Shown one piece after another: positions 8,101-17,822 of a stretch of 64,000 bases of DNA (position 1 is the stretch's first letter; each line of letters begins with the position of its first letter). The notes beneath the pieces were generated by a model. That model saw only the letters and a program-made list of their open reading frames with translations, searched no databases and was not told where the DNA came from. The DNA is from Paenibacillus artemisiicola (lineage in GTDB: Bacteria > Bacillota > Bacilli > Paenibacillales > Paenibacillaceae). The position numbers were made by a program, and so were the translations under genes. The stretch covers positions 1 through 64,000 of the forward strand of contig NZ_JAGGDJ010000009.1 of assembly GCF_017652985.1 (NCBI RefSeq). The letters are read 5' to 3'.

Positions 8101-9219
8101 TTACGAAACCGGGCTCGCCTGCGCGCGGGCCGCCCGCTGCTCCGCCTCGTCCATCGCTTCGACCAGCATCCGGAACAGCGTCAGATCCTCCGCCGCGTCC
8201 TCGGGCGTCGTCTTGATCGGCGCGCCGTGCGCGATGGCGTCGTGGAACTGCCGCAGCTCGATCGTATACGAGTCCGTAAACGTCGGGCGGATCACCTGCT
8301 CCTTGTACGTCTCGCCGTCCGATTCCGTCACCGTCAGCGTCGTCGGCAGATGGCGGATGTAGGCCGTGTCGTAGTCGACCTTGACCGTGCCCGTCTCGCC
8401 CATGACCTCGATCGTGGCGTCGAACCGCCCCTGATGGTCGATGCCGGTCTCGAACAGCGCGTTGAAGCCCGCGTCGTACTGAAACATCGCGCTCATGAAC
8501 TGGCCGTCGTTCCAGCGGGACGCCGCCAGCACCCGCGACGGCATGCCGAGCATCTCGCGCATCGCGGACAAGTCGTGGCTGCTCAATCCCGCCATGAGAC
8601 GGTACGTGCCGTAAAACCGTTCCGCCCGTTCGCCCAGCGCCTCCTTCACCTGCGCGGCGCCGCGGACGAGCCGATCCTCCGCCTGCTCGGCCGGAATGTC
8701 GTCGAAGCGAACGACGTTCGCGGTCTGGCGGATGAAATAGCTGTTCGGCCCGATGATGTCGCGCACGCGCGCGTAATTGATCCGGCCCAGCTTCTTCGCT
8801 TCCGCCACGCCCTGCACGAACGCCGGCGCGTACCGGCGCATGTAGCCGACCATCGCCTTGCCGGCGGACGCGTTCTTCGCGGCGATGATCCGCCGCGCGT
8901 CGGCCTCGTTCAGGCACATCGGCTTCTCCACGAAAACATGCTTGTTCCGGTGCAGCGCGCCGACGACGCAGTCCGCATGGTATTCGTCGCTGTTCAGCAC
9001 GAGCACCGCTTCCACTTCCTCGTCGTCCAGCAGCTCCTCCGCCGACGTGTACCGCCGCGCGACGCGATACTGTTCCCCGACCGCGTGCGCGAGTCCCGGC
9101 GAGACGTCGCAAACCGCCGTGATTTCGAACTTGTCCCCCATCGCTTGCAGCACGGGCAGGTGAATGACCTGCGCCGCCTCGCCGAGCCCGATCAATCCGA
9201 GCTTTACGACTTCGCTCAT
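8101..9219 (-). CDS. Gfo/Idh/MocA family oxidoreductase, copy 1
   Basis: NAD(P)-dependent dehydrogenase of 372 residues. The Rossmann start is KLGLIGLGEAAQVIHLPVLQAM; the conserved EKP motif appears as HVFVEKPMCLNEADARR; a YMRRYAPAF segment leads into the C-terminal alpha/beta domain. It is a close paralog of the dehydrogenase at 17823-18902; shared stretches include RDIIGPN, SHDLSAMRE and YIRHLPTTL. The start at 9219 follows GAAGGAGG. It is divergent from trpB and stands alone. It probably oxidises a sugar or inositol-type polyol. Confidence 0.88.
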   Translation of the reverse strand: MSEVVKLGLIGLGEAAQVIHLPVLQAMGDKFEITAVCDVSPGLAHAVGEQYRVARRYTSAEELLDDEEVEAVLVLNSDEYHADCVVGALHRNKHVFVEKPMCLNEADARRIIAAKNASAGKAMVGYMRRYAPAFVQGVAEAKKLGRINYARVRDIIGPNSYFIRQTANVVRFDDIPAEQAEDRLVRGAAQVKEALGERAERFYGTYRLMAGLSSHDLSAMREMLGMPSRVLAASRWNDGQFMSAMFQYDAGFNALFETGIDHQGRFDATIEVMGETGTVKVDYDTAYIRHLPTTLTVTESDGETYKEQVIRPTFTDSYTIELRQFHDAIAHGAPIKTTPEDAAEDLTLFRMLVEAMDEAEQRAARAQASPVS

Positions 9220-9375
9220 TGCGAGTATGCCTCCTTCGTTTTATCCCGATTTCGGACGATGATCGCGTTTCCAAGATTTCGCCCGCGTTCCGAGTTTTTA
9301 CCAAGACCGTTGCTATGAATTATGCTACCATAGAACTGAAAGAGATGACCATACTAAATTGGAGGCGCTTGCAAA

Positions 9376-10539
9376 ATGACGGAAAACGTAAAGACCGACG
9401 GCTACTTCGGCGAGTTCGGCGGCAGCTTCGTCCCGCCCGAGCTGCAGGAAGTGCTGGATTACTTAAGCGATCAATTCCATACATACAAGGACGACCCGGC
9501 GTTCAACGAAGAATTCCGCTACTACCTGCGCGAGTACGTTGGCCGCGAAAATCCGCTGACGTTCGCCAAGCAGCTGACGGAGGCTTGGGGCGGCGCCAAA
9601 ATTTACCTGAAGCGCGAAGACCTCAATCACACCGGCGCGCATAAGATCAACAACGTTATCGGCCAAATCCTGCTCGCCAAACGGATGGGCGCGAAGCGTG
9701 TCATCGCGGAGACGGGCGCCGGACAGCACGGCGTCGCCACCGCCACGGCCTGCGCCATGTTCGGCATGGACTGCGTCATCTACATGGGCGCCGAGGATAC
9801 GCGCCGCCAGGCGCTCAACGTCTTCCGCATGGAGCTGCTCGGCGCGACCGTCGTGCCGGTCGCCAAAGGCCAAGGCCGCCTGAAGGACGCCGTCGACGAA
9901 GCGCTGAACGACCTCGTCGCCAATTACCAGAACACGTTCTACCTGCTCGGCTCCGCCGTCGGCCCGCATCCGTTCCCGACGATGGTCAAGCACTTCCAAT
10001 CCGTCATCAGCGAGGAGTCGAAGCGGCAAATTCTCGAGAAGGAAGGCCGTCTCCCGGATGCCGTGCTCGCCTGCGTCGGCGGCGGCAGCAACGCGATCGG
10101 CGCGTTCGCGCATTACTTGGACGAGCCGTCCGTGCGGCTGATCGGCGTGGAGCCGGACCAGGCGGCGACGCTGACCGAAGGCGTGCCGAGCCTGATCCAC
10201 GGCTTCAAATGCCTGGTGCTGCTCGACGAGGAAGGCAATCCGAAGCCGACGTATTCCATCGCGGCCGGTCTCGACTACCCGGGCATCGGGCCGGAGCACA
10301 GCCACCTGAAGGTGACGGGCCGCGCCGAGTACGTCACCGTCTCCAACGAGGAAGTGCTGGCGGCGTTCCAGGAGCTGAGCCGCGTCGAGGGGATCATCCC
10401 GGCGCTCGAAAGCGCGCACGCGATCGCCCATGCCAAGAAGCTCGCCCCGACGATGGACAAGGACCGGATTCTGATCGTCAACCTGTCCGGCCGCGGCGAC
10501 AAGGACGTCGAGCAAGTGTTCCGCATGCTGAATAAGTAA
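9376..10539 (+). CDS. trpB: Tryptophan synthase beta chain, stand-alone
   Basis: PLP enzyme making L-tryptophan from indole and L-serine, 387 residues, the usual TrpB1 length. The PLP lysine is in HTGAHKINN (Lys90), the catalytic glutamate in AETGAGQHG (Glu112) and the phosphate loop in [10 protein letters not shown] (235-242). The start at 9376 follows GGAGG with ten bases between. No other trp gene is in the window: the neighbours are a divergent dehydrogenase and, after a strong terminator, an MFS exporter. So this is an orphan copy, either a second TrpB or the only one, separated from trpA. Confidence 0.95.
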   Translation: MTENVKTDGYFGEFGGSFVPPELQEVLDYLSDQFHTYKDDPAFNEEFRYYLREYVGRENPLTFAKQLTEAWGGAKIYLKREDLNHTGAHKINNVIGQILLAKRMGAKRVIAETGAGQHGVATATACAMFGMDCVIYMGAEDTRRQALNVFRMELLGATVVPVAKGQGRLKDAVDEALNDLVANYQNTFYLLGSAVGPHPFPTMVKHFQSVISEESKRQILEKEGRLPDAVLACVGGGSNAIGAFAHYLDEPSVRLIGVEPDQAATLTEGVPSLIHGFKCLVLLDEEGNPKPTYSIAAGLDYPGIGPEHSHLKVTGRAEYVTVSNEEVLAAFQELSRVEGIIPALESAHAIAHAKKLAPTMDKDRILIVNLSGRGDKDVEQVFRMLNK

Positions 10540-10569
10540 GCGAGCGGCCCCCTTGCCGGCCGTGAACGA

Positions 10570-10609
10570 AGCCCAAGCCAAGGCGAGCGCGCCCCGGCTT
10601 GGGCTTTTT
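10570..10609 (+). terminator. Rho-independent terminator of trpB
   Basis: AGCCCAAGCC pairs with GGCTTGGGCT (ten bases) and is followed by TTTTC. It lies 30 bases after the trpB stop. Confidence 0.9.
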
Positions 10610-10798
10610 CGCCGGCGAGGCCGCTCCGCGCCGCCGGCGCATCCCCGGTCGCATCCTCCGCCGGCCCCGCCTTCCGTCGGTCTCCCGATGGAGGACGCTT
10701 TCATCCCGGCGCACCTTTCGGGCATCCGGCCGGTTTTGTAAAGTGGAAGAGGACACCAAACGATAGCGCCTATTACGATAGACGGAAGGATGAAAAGG

Positions 10799-12052
10799 AT
10801 GACGGACGATCGGCCGGCTCCGGCCTCTTCGCTGCTTCGCAACCGGTTCGTGCAGACGATTGTAATCTCGACGTTGTTTTTGGAAATCGGGATCTGGGTG
10901 CGCAATATCGCGATTTTGCTGTACGTCAAGCACATGACGAACGACGACGCCTTCGCGGTGTCCCTCATCTCGGTCGCGGAGTTCGCGCCGATCTTCGCGT
11001 TCTCGTTCGTCGGCGGCGCGTTCGCGGACCGTTGGCGGCCGAAGCGGACGATGGTGGGCAGCGACCTGCTGAGCGCCGCCTCCATTCTCGCGATCTTGGC
11101 GGCCATGGCGCTCGGTTCCTGGCGGGCCGTCTTCTTCGCGACGCTGGTCTCGTCGATCCTGTCGCAGTTCTCGCAGCCCGCGAGCATGAAGCTGTTCAAG
11201 CAGTACGTCCCGGAACGGCTGCTGCAGAAAGGGATGTCGCTCCATCAAACGATGTTCGCCGTCTTCATGATTTTCGGGCCGGTCATCGGCATGTTCGTGT
11301 ACCAGCGCTTCGGCATCGAGACGTCCATCGGCATCATGGGCGTCGCGTTCCTGCTGTCGGCCGCCACGCTGTCGCTTCTGCCTCGGGAAAGCCGGGAAGC
11401 CGAAACGCAGGAACGGCGCAGCGTGCGGGAGGACATTCGGGCGGGCTTCGCCTATATTCGGTCCAGCCGGGTGCTTCGCAAGCTCGGCGGCGGCTTCTTC
11501 GCCGTCGGGTTCGGCCTCGGCCTGATACAGCCGATGGGCATCTTCCTCATTACGGAGCGGCTGGGGCAGCCGGAAGAAGCGCTGCAGTGGTTCTCGCTGG
11601 TCAACGGCGCGGCGATGATCGTCGGCGGCGTGCTGGCGATGGCGTTCGCGAGCAAGCTCGCCCCGGCGAAGCTGATGACGAGCAGCATGGCGATCGTCGG
11701 CCTGACGATCATGGGCATGGGGCTGACCACGAACTATACGGCGGCGCTCGCGTTCCAATTCGCCAGCGGGCTCGTTATCCCGAGCGTCAACGCCGGCATC
11801 AACACGCTCATGCTGCAGCATACGGAGGATGCGTTCCTCGGACGGGTGAACGGCTTCCTGAGCCCGCTCTTCACCGGCTCGATGGTCGTGACGATGATGC
11901 TGTCGAGCGTGGTCATGACCGCGCTGTCGCTCGTGTCCGTGTACGTGCTGGCGGGACTTTTCATTCTCGCGGGGGCGGTCGTGCTCCTGCCGTTGATCAA
12001 GCTGAAGACGGCCGCCGCGAAGCCGGAGCTGGAAAATGCTTTGGGCGGATGA
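10799..12052 (+). CDS. MFS transporter (MFS_3/macrolide-efflux-like)
   Basis: A 417-residue major facilitator with about 12 membrane segments. The signature loop between segments 2 and 3 reads GGAFADRWRPKRTMVGSDLL, as in EntS/macrolide-efflux-type exporters. The N-terminal FLEIGIWVRNIAILLYVKHM and the central VREDIRAGFAYIRSSRVLR loop also fit that group. The start at 10799 is chosen over the ATG at 10790 because GGAAGG then has a nine-base spacing. The likely role is proton-driven efflux of a small molecule; the substrate is unknown. A hairpin at 12188-12216 follows. Confidence 0.85.
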   Translation: MTDDRPAPASSLLRNRFVQTIVISTLFLEIGIWVRNIAILLYVKHMTNDDAFAVSLISVAEFAPIFAFSFVGGAFADRWRPKRTMVGSDLLSAASILAILAAMALGSWRAVFFATLVSSILSQFSQPASMKLFKQYVPERLLQKGMSLHQTMFAVFMIFGPVIGMFVYQRFGIETSIGIMGVAFLLSAATLSLLPRESREAETQERRSVREDIRAGFAYIRSSRVLRKLGGGFFAVGFGLGLIQPMGIFLITERLGQPEEALQWFSLVNGAAMIVGGVLAMAFASKLAPAKLMTSSMAIVGLTIMGMGLTTNYTAALAFQFASGLVIPSVNAGINTLMLQHTEDAFLGRVNGFLSPLFTGSMVVTMMLSSVVMTALSLVSVYVLAGLFILAGAVVLLPLIKLKTAAAKPELENALGG

Positions 12053-12187
12053 GCCGTACGGGCGGCGGGGGTTGGTTGGCTATCCCCGCGGTCGAACGCG
12101 ATTACCGATTGCGGATCCCGGACGCATCTCCGAAATGGTCCGCAATTGCTGGCAATTACCGCAGCGGCTGTAAGGTCGCAAAGAAAC

Positions 12188-12216
12188 GAACGGCCGATCG
12201 TATCGATCGGCCGTTC
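12188..12216. terminator. Hairpin between convergent genes
   Basis: GAACGGCCGATCG and its exact reverse complement form a 13-base stem with a three-base loop. The plus side continues TCTATTGT, the minus side TTTCTTTG. It probably ends transcription from both the MFS gene and the LacI/relic unit. Confidence 0.75.
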
Positions 12217-12241
12217 TCTATTGTCCGTGTCCCCGCGCGAG

Positions 12242-12367
12242 TCATCGCGTGAGCCGAACCGGGCGCTTGAGCGTCGCCGACCCGTAGGCGGCGGGCGCGA
12301 CCTCCAGCGCGCGCAGGCCGTCCGTGCCATTGACGCCGTCGTCCGCGCCCGCGCAGACCCGCCTCAT
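12242..12367 (-). pseudogene. C-terminal relic of a Gfo/Idh/MocA dehydrogenase
   Basis: The 41 codons after the LacI stop (sharing ATGA with it) encode a short peptide with the segments DDGVNGTDGLRALEVAPAAY and ATLKRPVRLTR. This is the usual last helix and tail of Gfo/Idh/MocA sugar dehydrogenases (DGLRALEV..AAY.S....RPVRL). No Rossmann fold or catalytic domain precedes it in any frame, because the LacI gene occupies that DNA. I read it as the 3-prime remnant of a deleted dehydrogenase gene. Confidence 0.65.
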
Positions 12368-13398
12368 CGCCGCGCCTCGGCGCCCTGCCGCAAGGCGGCG
12401 CCCGAGCTCTCGCGGACGATCAGCTCCGTCGGAAGGACGATCTTCCGCACGGTCCGCCGCTCCGGCTCCGTCTCCAGCGAGGCGAGCAGCAGTTGAACCA
12501 GCTCTTCGCCGATATCCGGGATCGGCTGCCGGACGGTCGTGAGCGCCGGCTTGAACAGCCGCGCGGAGAAGATATCGTCGTAGCCGACGACCGCGACGTC
12601 CTCCGGCACGCGGATGCCCGCCTCCTCCATCGCCTTGATCGCGCCGAAGGCGAGCAGATCGTTGCCGCAGAAGAGCGCGTCGAACGCGAGGCCGCTCGAG
12701 CGCAAAGCGCGCAGCCCTTCGTGCCCGTCCGCGAACGATTGGCCTTTCACGAGACGGATCAAGCCCTCGTCTACCCGATAGCCGTGCATCATGAGCGCCT
12801 TCCGGTAGCCGAACTCGCGCTCGATCGAGACGGCCGGCCCGCCGATATAGGCGATCCGGGCGTACCCGGCGCGAATCAGATGCTCGACCGCGGTCAGCGT
12901 GCCCTGCAGATGGTCCCCCACGACGCAGCTCACGCCCGCGATGTTCGGGTCGAGCGAGACAAGCGGCACCCCGGCTTCCTTGATCGCGTCGAGCCCGTCC
13001 CGCGCTTCCGGGCCGCAGTACGGGGACGAGCAATAGATGACGCCGTCCATCCGGCGCTCGAGGCACATTTTCAAGTACGCCTCGTCTTTATCCGGCTCGT
13101 TGTCCGTCGAGCAGATCAGCGTCGTATAGCCGCGCATCCACAGCGCGTCCTGGATCACCTCCGACATCAGCGCCCAATATTCGTTGGACAGCTGGGGGAC
13201 GATGAGCCCGATCGTGCTCGTCTTCTTCATGATCATCGTGCGCGCGACGAAATCCGGCTGGAACTGCAGCTTCTCGATGACCGCCCGGACGCGGTTGATC
13301 GTATGGCGGCTGACCCGGTCCCGTCCGTTCAGCACCCGCGACACGGTGGAGATCGACACGCCCGCTTCCTTGGCCACTTCCTTGATGGTCATTTTCAT
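12364..13398 (-). CDS. LacI-family transcriptional regulator (cluster A)
   Basis: A 344-residue LacI/GalR repressor. The HTH is at the N-terminus (TIKEVAKEAGVSISTVSRVL) with the hinge helix after it. The periplasmic-binding-like effector domain shows TIGLIVPQLSNEYWALM, DALFCGNDLLAFGAIKAME and VAVVGYDDIFSARLFKPALT. The start at 13398 gives a proper spacing from AAGGCGGG; an ATG two codons earlier is too close to it. It is the last intact gene of cluster A, 85 bases after the hydrolase at 13484, and has an operator-like AAGGAGCGCTTTCC at 13438-13451 in front. It probably represses the cluster; the inducer sugar is unknown. Confidence 0.92.
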   Translation of the reverse strand: MKMTIKEVAKEAGVSISTVSRVLNGRDRVSRHTINRVRAVIEKLQFQPDFVARTMIMKKTSTIGLIVPQLSNEYWALMSEVIQDALWMRGYTTLICSTDNEPDKDEAYLKMCLERRMDGVIYCSSPYCGPEARDGLDAIKEAGVPLVSLDPNIAGVSCVVGDHLQGTLTAVEHLIRAGYARIAYIGGPAVSIEREFGYRKALMMHGYRVDEGLIRLVKGQSFADGHEGLRALRSSGLAFDALFCGNDLLAFGAIKAMEEAGIRVPEDVAVVGYDDIFSARLFKPALTTVRQPIPDIGEELVQLLLASLETEPERRTVRKIVLPTELIVRESSGAALRQGAEARR

Positions 13399-13437
13399 CG
13401 TCATCCCGCCTTCGTTCGGTATCCGGGCGGCTTCCCG

Positions 13438-13451
13438 AAGGAGCGCTTTCC
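13438..13451. promoter_or_regulatory. LacI-type operator-like site before the cluster A repressor
   Basis: AAGGAGCGCTTTCC has the AGCGCT core of LacI-family half-sites and lies 40 bases before the repressor start. This suggests autoregulation. Confidence 0.4.
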
Positions 13452-13483
13452 GGGACTTGATTCGCGGGAAACGCGCACCCGCC

Positions 13484-15637
13484 TTACTTCGGCCGGCATT
13501 CGACGAGCGCGTACAACGGCAGCGCCGGCAGCCGGACGGACAAGTACCCGTCCTCCCAGCTCCACTCCGCCTGCACGGTCTCGCCGCTCACCGTATGCAC
13601 GGCCAGCGCATCCGCGCCTTGAGGCATCCGCAAGCGGAACGCCGCCGGCTCCGGCACGACGCGATCCAGCTCCCGGTCGAAACGGTAGTTCACGAGATGG
13701 ACGGCAACGCCGCCATCCGGGAGCGCATGGGGATGCAGGCCGATATCCGGCATGCCCTCGACCTCGATCTGGAAGCGGGCGTCCGGCAGCGCGCCGCGAA
13801 CGGCGGACACGAACCCGTACAGCTTATCCGCTTCCTCGCTGCGCGCGGTGCCCGGATGCGCCAGCACCCGCGCGGCCAGCTCGCGCGCGTCCGCGTCCGC
13901 GGCATCCGCCAGGCGACCGTAGACGACGACCCGGCCGCCGCCGGCCAGATACGTCAGCACGGCGACCAGCTGCTTCGCGGTCATGATCTCGTTGTCCGGG
14001 AGCACGAGGCATTTATACTTAGCCAGCCGCTCGGGCGCGAAGTCGTCCCGGAACAGCTCGCCGTCGTCCGAGACGACGACGTCGAAGGGCGCGTGCTGCC
14101 TGCTCAGCTGCCGGATAATGTCCCAGAACGGCATGACGACGTCCTTGTTGACCGCGGAGGACAGCATCGTCGCCTGGCCGCCGTCGTCGCCGACGGCGTC
14201 GTTCTCGCGGTGCCAGTAGCTCGGATAGCTGTAGTTGACGGCGATCTCGGCGCCGGATTCGGCCGAGATCAGATGATCGTGCGCCTTCAAAAACCGCTGC
14301 ACCGCCATCGTCGGTTCCTTCGGCGCGTAGAACGCGTCGCGGATCGTATTGCCCATCCAGCCGCCGTACGGAATCGACAGGTTGCAGCCGAACGTCGTCG
14401 CCTCGAGCAGCAGCAGCTGGAATTGCTCCGCCATGCGGCCGGCCTTCAGCTGCTCGAGCAGCTCGGGCACGATGCCGCCGTACGGATTCTCCACGACGGT
14501 CATCGGCTTGCCCGCGGCGAAGCCGTTCGCGTACCGGTACCAGTAGGCTTGGCGGTACAGCGTATTGCGCATTTCCGTCGCGATGACGTCGACCTCCGGC
14601 TGGAGCGGCATGTATTGGTGCATGACGTGGAAGAAGTTGCCCGAGACGAGCACCTCCCGGCCCTTGGACCGGCCGTAGGCGCGAACGTGATCGGTCAGCT
14701 CCTTGAAATGGCCGGTCATGATTTTCATTTGGAAGCGGAAGTACTCGTGGAACAGCGGGACCGCCCCCCGGTTGGCGCCGGGAAAATCAATGCCGTTCGC
14801 CTTCAGGTACTCCGCGTAACGGAACGCGTCGAAGTCGGTCGACGCGAACGCCTCCGGCAGCAGGCCGAGCCGCTGGCGCTCCTTCAAGTACGCGTTGAAC
14901 GGCTTCATGCAGTCCTTGCAGAAGCAGCCGCCATAGTTGATCGCGGTGATCGGCAGCTCGCACTCGTCGAGATGAACCCCGTGCACGCCGGCGTCGATCT
15001 GGATCTCGATGATTTTCTTCAGGTACGCCCGCCAGACCGGATTGTTCCGGCACATTTGATAGCAGATCTGCTCATGGCCGACGACCTCGACCCACGCGGC
15101 GTGGACCGGGGTGCCGTCCCATTTGCGCGCGGCGCATTCCTCCCACAGGTCGTCGACCGGCTCGCCGTCACTGTTATGCAGGCCGTCCGGAAAATAATCG
15201 CGGAACGTCTTCTTGAACAGCTTCGGGTACTTGTCCTGGCTGAACTCGCGCAGGCCGTACCACGTACGCTTGCCTTCGCCGCGCAGCGCGTTCAGGCCGA
15301 GCAGCCGCGTCTCGTCCGCGCTGAGCTCGGCCGGGAATTCCCAGCCCTGCACCTCGAAGACGACGCCGAACACCTTGATGCCGCGCTTGCCGCATTCGCG
15401 GATGAACTCCGCGTCGTTCATGTAGCCGTAGACGCGCAGGCGCTGCGGCACGTCGCCGAACGCCTCCTCCTCCAAATACGGGAGCGACAGGCTGCCGCCG
15501 CCGAGCGCGGACCAGACGAGCAGCGTCGCCTCGTAATCGGCCAGATCCTCCACCATCTGCGTCCTGCGCATCGGCAGGCTCGGGTGGAAGCAATGTTCGT
15601 CCCGGTACCATGCGTCGAAATAAATGCCGCGTTCCAT
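13484..15637 (-). CDS. Putative cytoplasmic glycoside hydrolase with GATase-like C-terminal part
   Basis: A 717-residue protein without signal peptide. The N-terminal half looks like a TIM barrel: MERGIYFDAWYR, KVFGVVFEVQGWEFPAEL, AGVHGVHLDECELPI, and a CFCKDCMKPFNAYL segment like that of GH42-type proteins. The middle (CLVLPDNEIMTAKQLVAVL, AGGGRVVVYG) resembles the glutamine-amidotransferase-like trimerisation domain of beta-galactosidases. A small beta domain follows. No closely characterised relative is recognised. The start is the ATG at 15637 with GGAAGG ten bases before; a GTG at 15643 is also possible and directly follows the upstream stop. It is cotranscribed with the GH13-like gene. 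Confidence 0.7.
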   Translation of the reverse strand: MERGIYFDAWYRDEHCFHPSLPMRRTQMVEDLADYEATLLVWSALGGGSLSLPYLEEEAFGDVPQRLRVYGYMNDAEFIRECGKRGIKVFGVVFEVQGWEFPAELSADETRLLGLNALRGEGKRTWYGLREFSQDKYPKLFKKTFRDYFPDGLHNSDGEPVDDLWEECAARKWDGTPVHAAWVEVVGHEQICYQMCRNNPVWRAYLKKIIEIQIDAGVHGVHLDECELPITAINYGGCFCKDCMKPFNAYLKERQRLGLLPEAFASTDFDAFRYAEYLKANGIDFPGANRGAVPLFHEYFRFQMKIMTGHFKELTDHVRAYGRSKGREVLVSGNFFHVMHQYMPLQPEVDVIATEMRNTLYRQAYWYRYANGFAAGKPMTVVENPYGGIVPELLEQLKAGRMAEQFQLLLLEATTFGCNLSIPYGGWMGNTIRDAFYAPKEPTMAVQRFLKAHDHLISAESGAEIAVNYSYPSYWHRENDAVGDDGGQATMLSSAVNKDVVMPFWDIIRQLSRQHAPFDVVVSDDGELFRDDFAPERLAKYKCLVLPDNEIMTAKQLVAVLTYLAGGGRVVVYGRLADAADADARELAARVLAHPGTARSEEADKLYGFVSAVRGALPDARFQIEVEGMPDIGLHPHALPDGGVAVHLVNYRFDRELDRVVPEPAAFRLRMPQGADALAVHTVSGETVQAEWSWEDGYLSVRLPALPLYALVECRPK

Positions 15638-15643
15638 GGCCAC

Positions 15644-17794
15644 TCATCCTTCCCGCTTGATAGGCTGATTGAAGCGCGTCAGCGCGGACGGCGACGGGTC
15701 GAAGTCCGGCTCCTCGGCCGCGGCCGCCGTCCCCTCGCTCGCCGCCTCGCCAAACGCCCAGACGGCGCTGCCGTACGCGCCGAGCGACGCCTGTTTGCCG
15801 TGCAGCTCAGCCGCTCCATAGACGAGCGCGCCATCGGCCATTGCTTCCGGCAGCGCGAACGCGGCCGGTCCATCCGACAGATTGACGGCGACGAACCGCC
15901 GCCGCGCGCCCTCGCCCCGCCAGAACGCCGCGACGGGCGTACCGGTATAGACGTAGTCCGTCTCCATCGCATTGTCGAAATATCGCCGCCGCATCCCGAA
16001 CAGTTCCTGGAAGAAGCCGCGCAGCTCCGGTCCCTCCTTGCGGCAGATCCCGGCATCCTCGTCTCCCTGATAGAGCATCGGCATGCCGTCGATGCAGCCG
16101 AGCAGCACCCAGAGCGCCTTTGCCCGTTCTTCGCCGTACCAGGCGGTCGCGCGCGCCTTGTTCCATACCCACGTCACGGTGTCGTGGTTCCCGAGAAAGC
16201 GGAGCTTGACCTGGCCCGGCACGGAGCTCAGATGCTCCGCTTCCAGCCAGCGGGTCAGCTCGCGCGCGAAGTCCGCGGGCGCGAGGCGCGCTTCCTCCAT
16301 CTCGTAGAGCGCCCGGAAGAGCGCCATGTCGTAGAAGACGTCGGTCACCGGCGCATAGGCCGGGACGGGATTGAAGTTCTCCGGCATCGAGAGCGGCTTC
16401 CGTCCGGACGCGATGAAGCCCTCCCGGATCGCGCGGCTGATCGCGATGCCGCCCTTCAGGTTGGAATTGCTCGGCCGGTTCGCGCCGTATGGCCGCCAGT
16501 TCGTCAGGCCGCCCATCGCGCAGTCGATGCGCGCGCCGTCGACGCCGAAGCGCTCGGCATGCTCCCGGACGAGCGCCTTCGTATACGCCAGATAATCGGG
16601 ATTCGCCATGTCGAAGCTCAGGCAATTCCATTCGATCTGGAGCTCGCCGTTCCGGCGGACGGACGCCCATTCGCGGCGGGCCTTCCCGAGCGGATCGTCC
16701 GGCTCGGGGCCGTGCGGCACGTAGTCGAACAGCAGCGTCATGCCGAGCTCGTGCAGCTTCCGGCCGAAGCGCGCGACGTCGTCGTCGGTCCCGTACCGGG
16801 GATCGATGATCCGCTGGTCGGTCGGATGATAGACGCCGCGGTCCAGATGCTCGAAGATCGGCAGCACCCAGACATGGTCGACGCCCATGTCGCGAAGCGC
16901 CGGCAGCTCCTCCGCGAACGCCGCCATGCCGCGGCGAAGCGGGAAGTCCGCGTCCATCGTGCCGTGCGGATGGCAGGCATAGAGCACCCCGTCGCGGTGC
17001 CCGTCCGCCGGCGGCGTCCAGCCTCGCGCGGCGTAGAGCTCGCGGATCGGCGCGAACGGATCGCCGGCGCCGACCGTCTGCACGTACAGCGTGCCGCAGG
17101 CCAGCGTTGCGCCGGGCGCCAGCTCCGCCTCCACGGCCGCGAGGTTGACCAGCCGCAGCGCGGCGCCGTCCCGGTATGCGCCGGTCCCCCACTTCTCCTC
17201 TTCGTCCATGAAGATCAGATTCGTCCTCGCGCCGCCGTCGTTCAGCCGGATGACGGGATTGACGAGCCCGGTTTCGACCGGCTCCCGGTCGGCCAACGCC
17301 GCGGCGTCGAAGACCCGGTAAGGCACGTTGCCCGGAAAATCGAACGAGACGCCGGCCGCTCCGATCGGCTGGCTGGTTATGAAGGCGACGCCGTTCACGT
17401 AGACCGCCGCCGGCCCGAGGTTCTCGAATGCCGCGTCGACGGCTGCGTTCCTCCCGACCGCGCGATAGCGGACCGCCAGCGCCAGCGTGCCGTGGCGGTA
17501 GCGGGCGACGACGGCATCCGCCGTCTCTTCCCAACCCTCGAACGACCAATCCGCTTCCAAGCCGCCGCCCGGCACGATGCGCGGCAGCTCCCACGTGCTC
17601 GCGTCCTCGAAGCTGCGCCAGGCGAGCCGTCCCGCCGCGTACCGGCCGTCGCGGCCGATGTCGAGCGACAAGCAGCCCCGCCATTCGCCGCCGGCCGCGC
17701 GCACGGCGCGCAGCCAACCGTCGCGCGCGCCGAACGCGAACGCGACCTCCCCGAGCGTCCGCTCCCGGAGGGGCAGCGCGTCTGTATCCAGCAT
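15644..17794 (-). CDS. GH13-like alpha-amylase family hydrolase
   Basis: A 716-residue cytoplasmic enzyme. An N-terminal beta-rich domain of about 270 residues precedes a catalytic barrel. The four GH13 regions can be traced: LLFDYVPHG, FGVDGARIDCAMGG (nucleophile Asp), KPLSMPENFNPVP (acid Glu) and FLGNHDTVTW (second Asp). A short beta domain closes it. The start at 17794 follows AAAGGAGG. Specificity within GH13 is not clear. Region I lacks the usual NH pair (YVPHGPEP), a feature of some outlying groups. It lies 28 bases after the dehydrogenase and is followed directly by the next hydrolase, so the three are one unit. Confidence 0.82.
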   Translation of the reverse strand: MLDTDALPLRERTLGEVAFAFGARDGWLRAVRAAGGEWRGCLSLDIGRDGRYAAGRLAWRSFEDASTWELPRIVPGGGLEADWSFEGWEETADAVVARYRHGTLALAVRYRAVGRNAAVDAAFENLGPAAVYVNGVAFITSQPIGAAGVSFDFPGNVPYRVFDAAALADREPVETGLVNPVIRLNDGGARTNLIFMDEEEKWGTGAYRDGAALRLVNLAAVEAELAPGATLACGTLYVQTVGAGDPFAPIRELYAARGWTPPADGHRDGVLYACHPHGTMDADFPLRRGMAAFAEELPALRDMGVDHVWVLPIFEHLDRGVYHPTDQRIIDPRYGTDDDVARFGRKLHELGMTLLFDYVPHGPEPDDPLGKARREWASVRRNGELQIEWNCLSFDMANPDYLAYTKALVREHAERFGVDGARIDCAMGGLTNWRPYGANRPSNSNLKGGIAISRAIREGFIASGRKPLSMPENFNPVPAYAPVTDVFYDMALFRALYEMEEARLAPADFARELTRWLEAEHLSSVPGQVKLRFLGNHDTVTWVWNKARATAWYGEERAKALWVLLGCIDGMPMLYQGDEDAGICRKEGPELRGFFQELFGMRRRYFDNAMETDYVYTGTPVAAFWRGEGARRRFVAVNLSDGPAAFALPEAMADGALVYGAAELHGKQASLGAYGSAVWAFGEAASEGTAAAAEEPDFDPSPSALTRFNQPIKREG

Positions 17795-17822
17795 GCCGAT
17801 TCCTCCTTTTCCCGCGCGGCCG

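Noticed and set aside
12242-13066. Full-length second gene overlapping LacI in another frame
   Set aside because: Only the last 41 codons resemble a dehydrogenase. The rest is a frame-shifted reading of the LacI gene.
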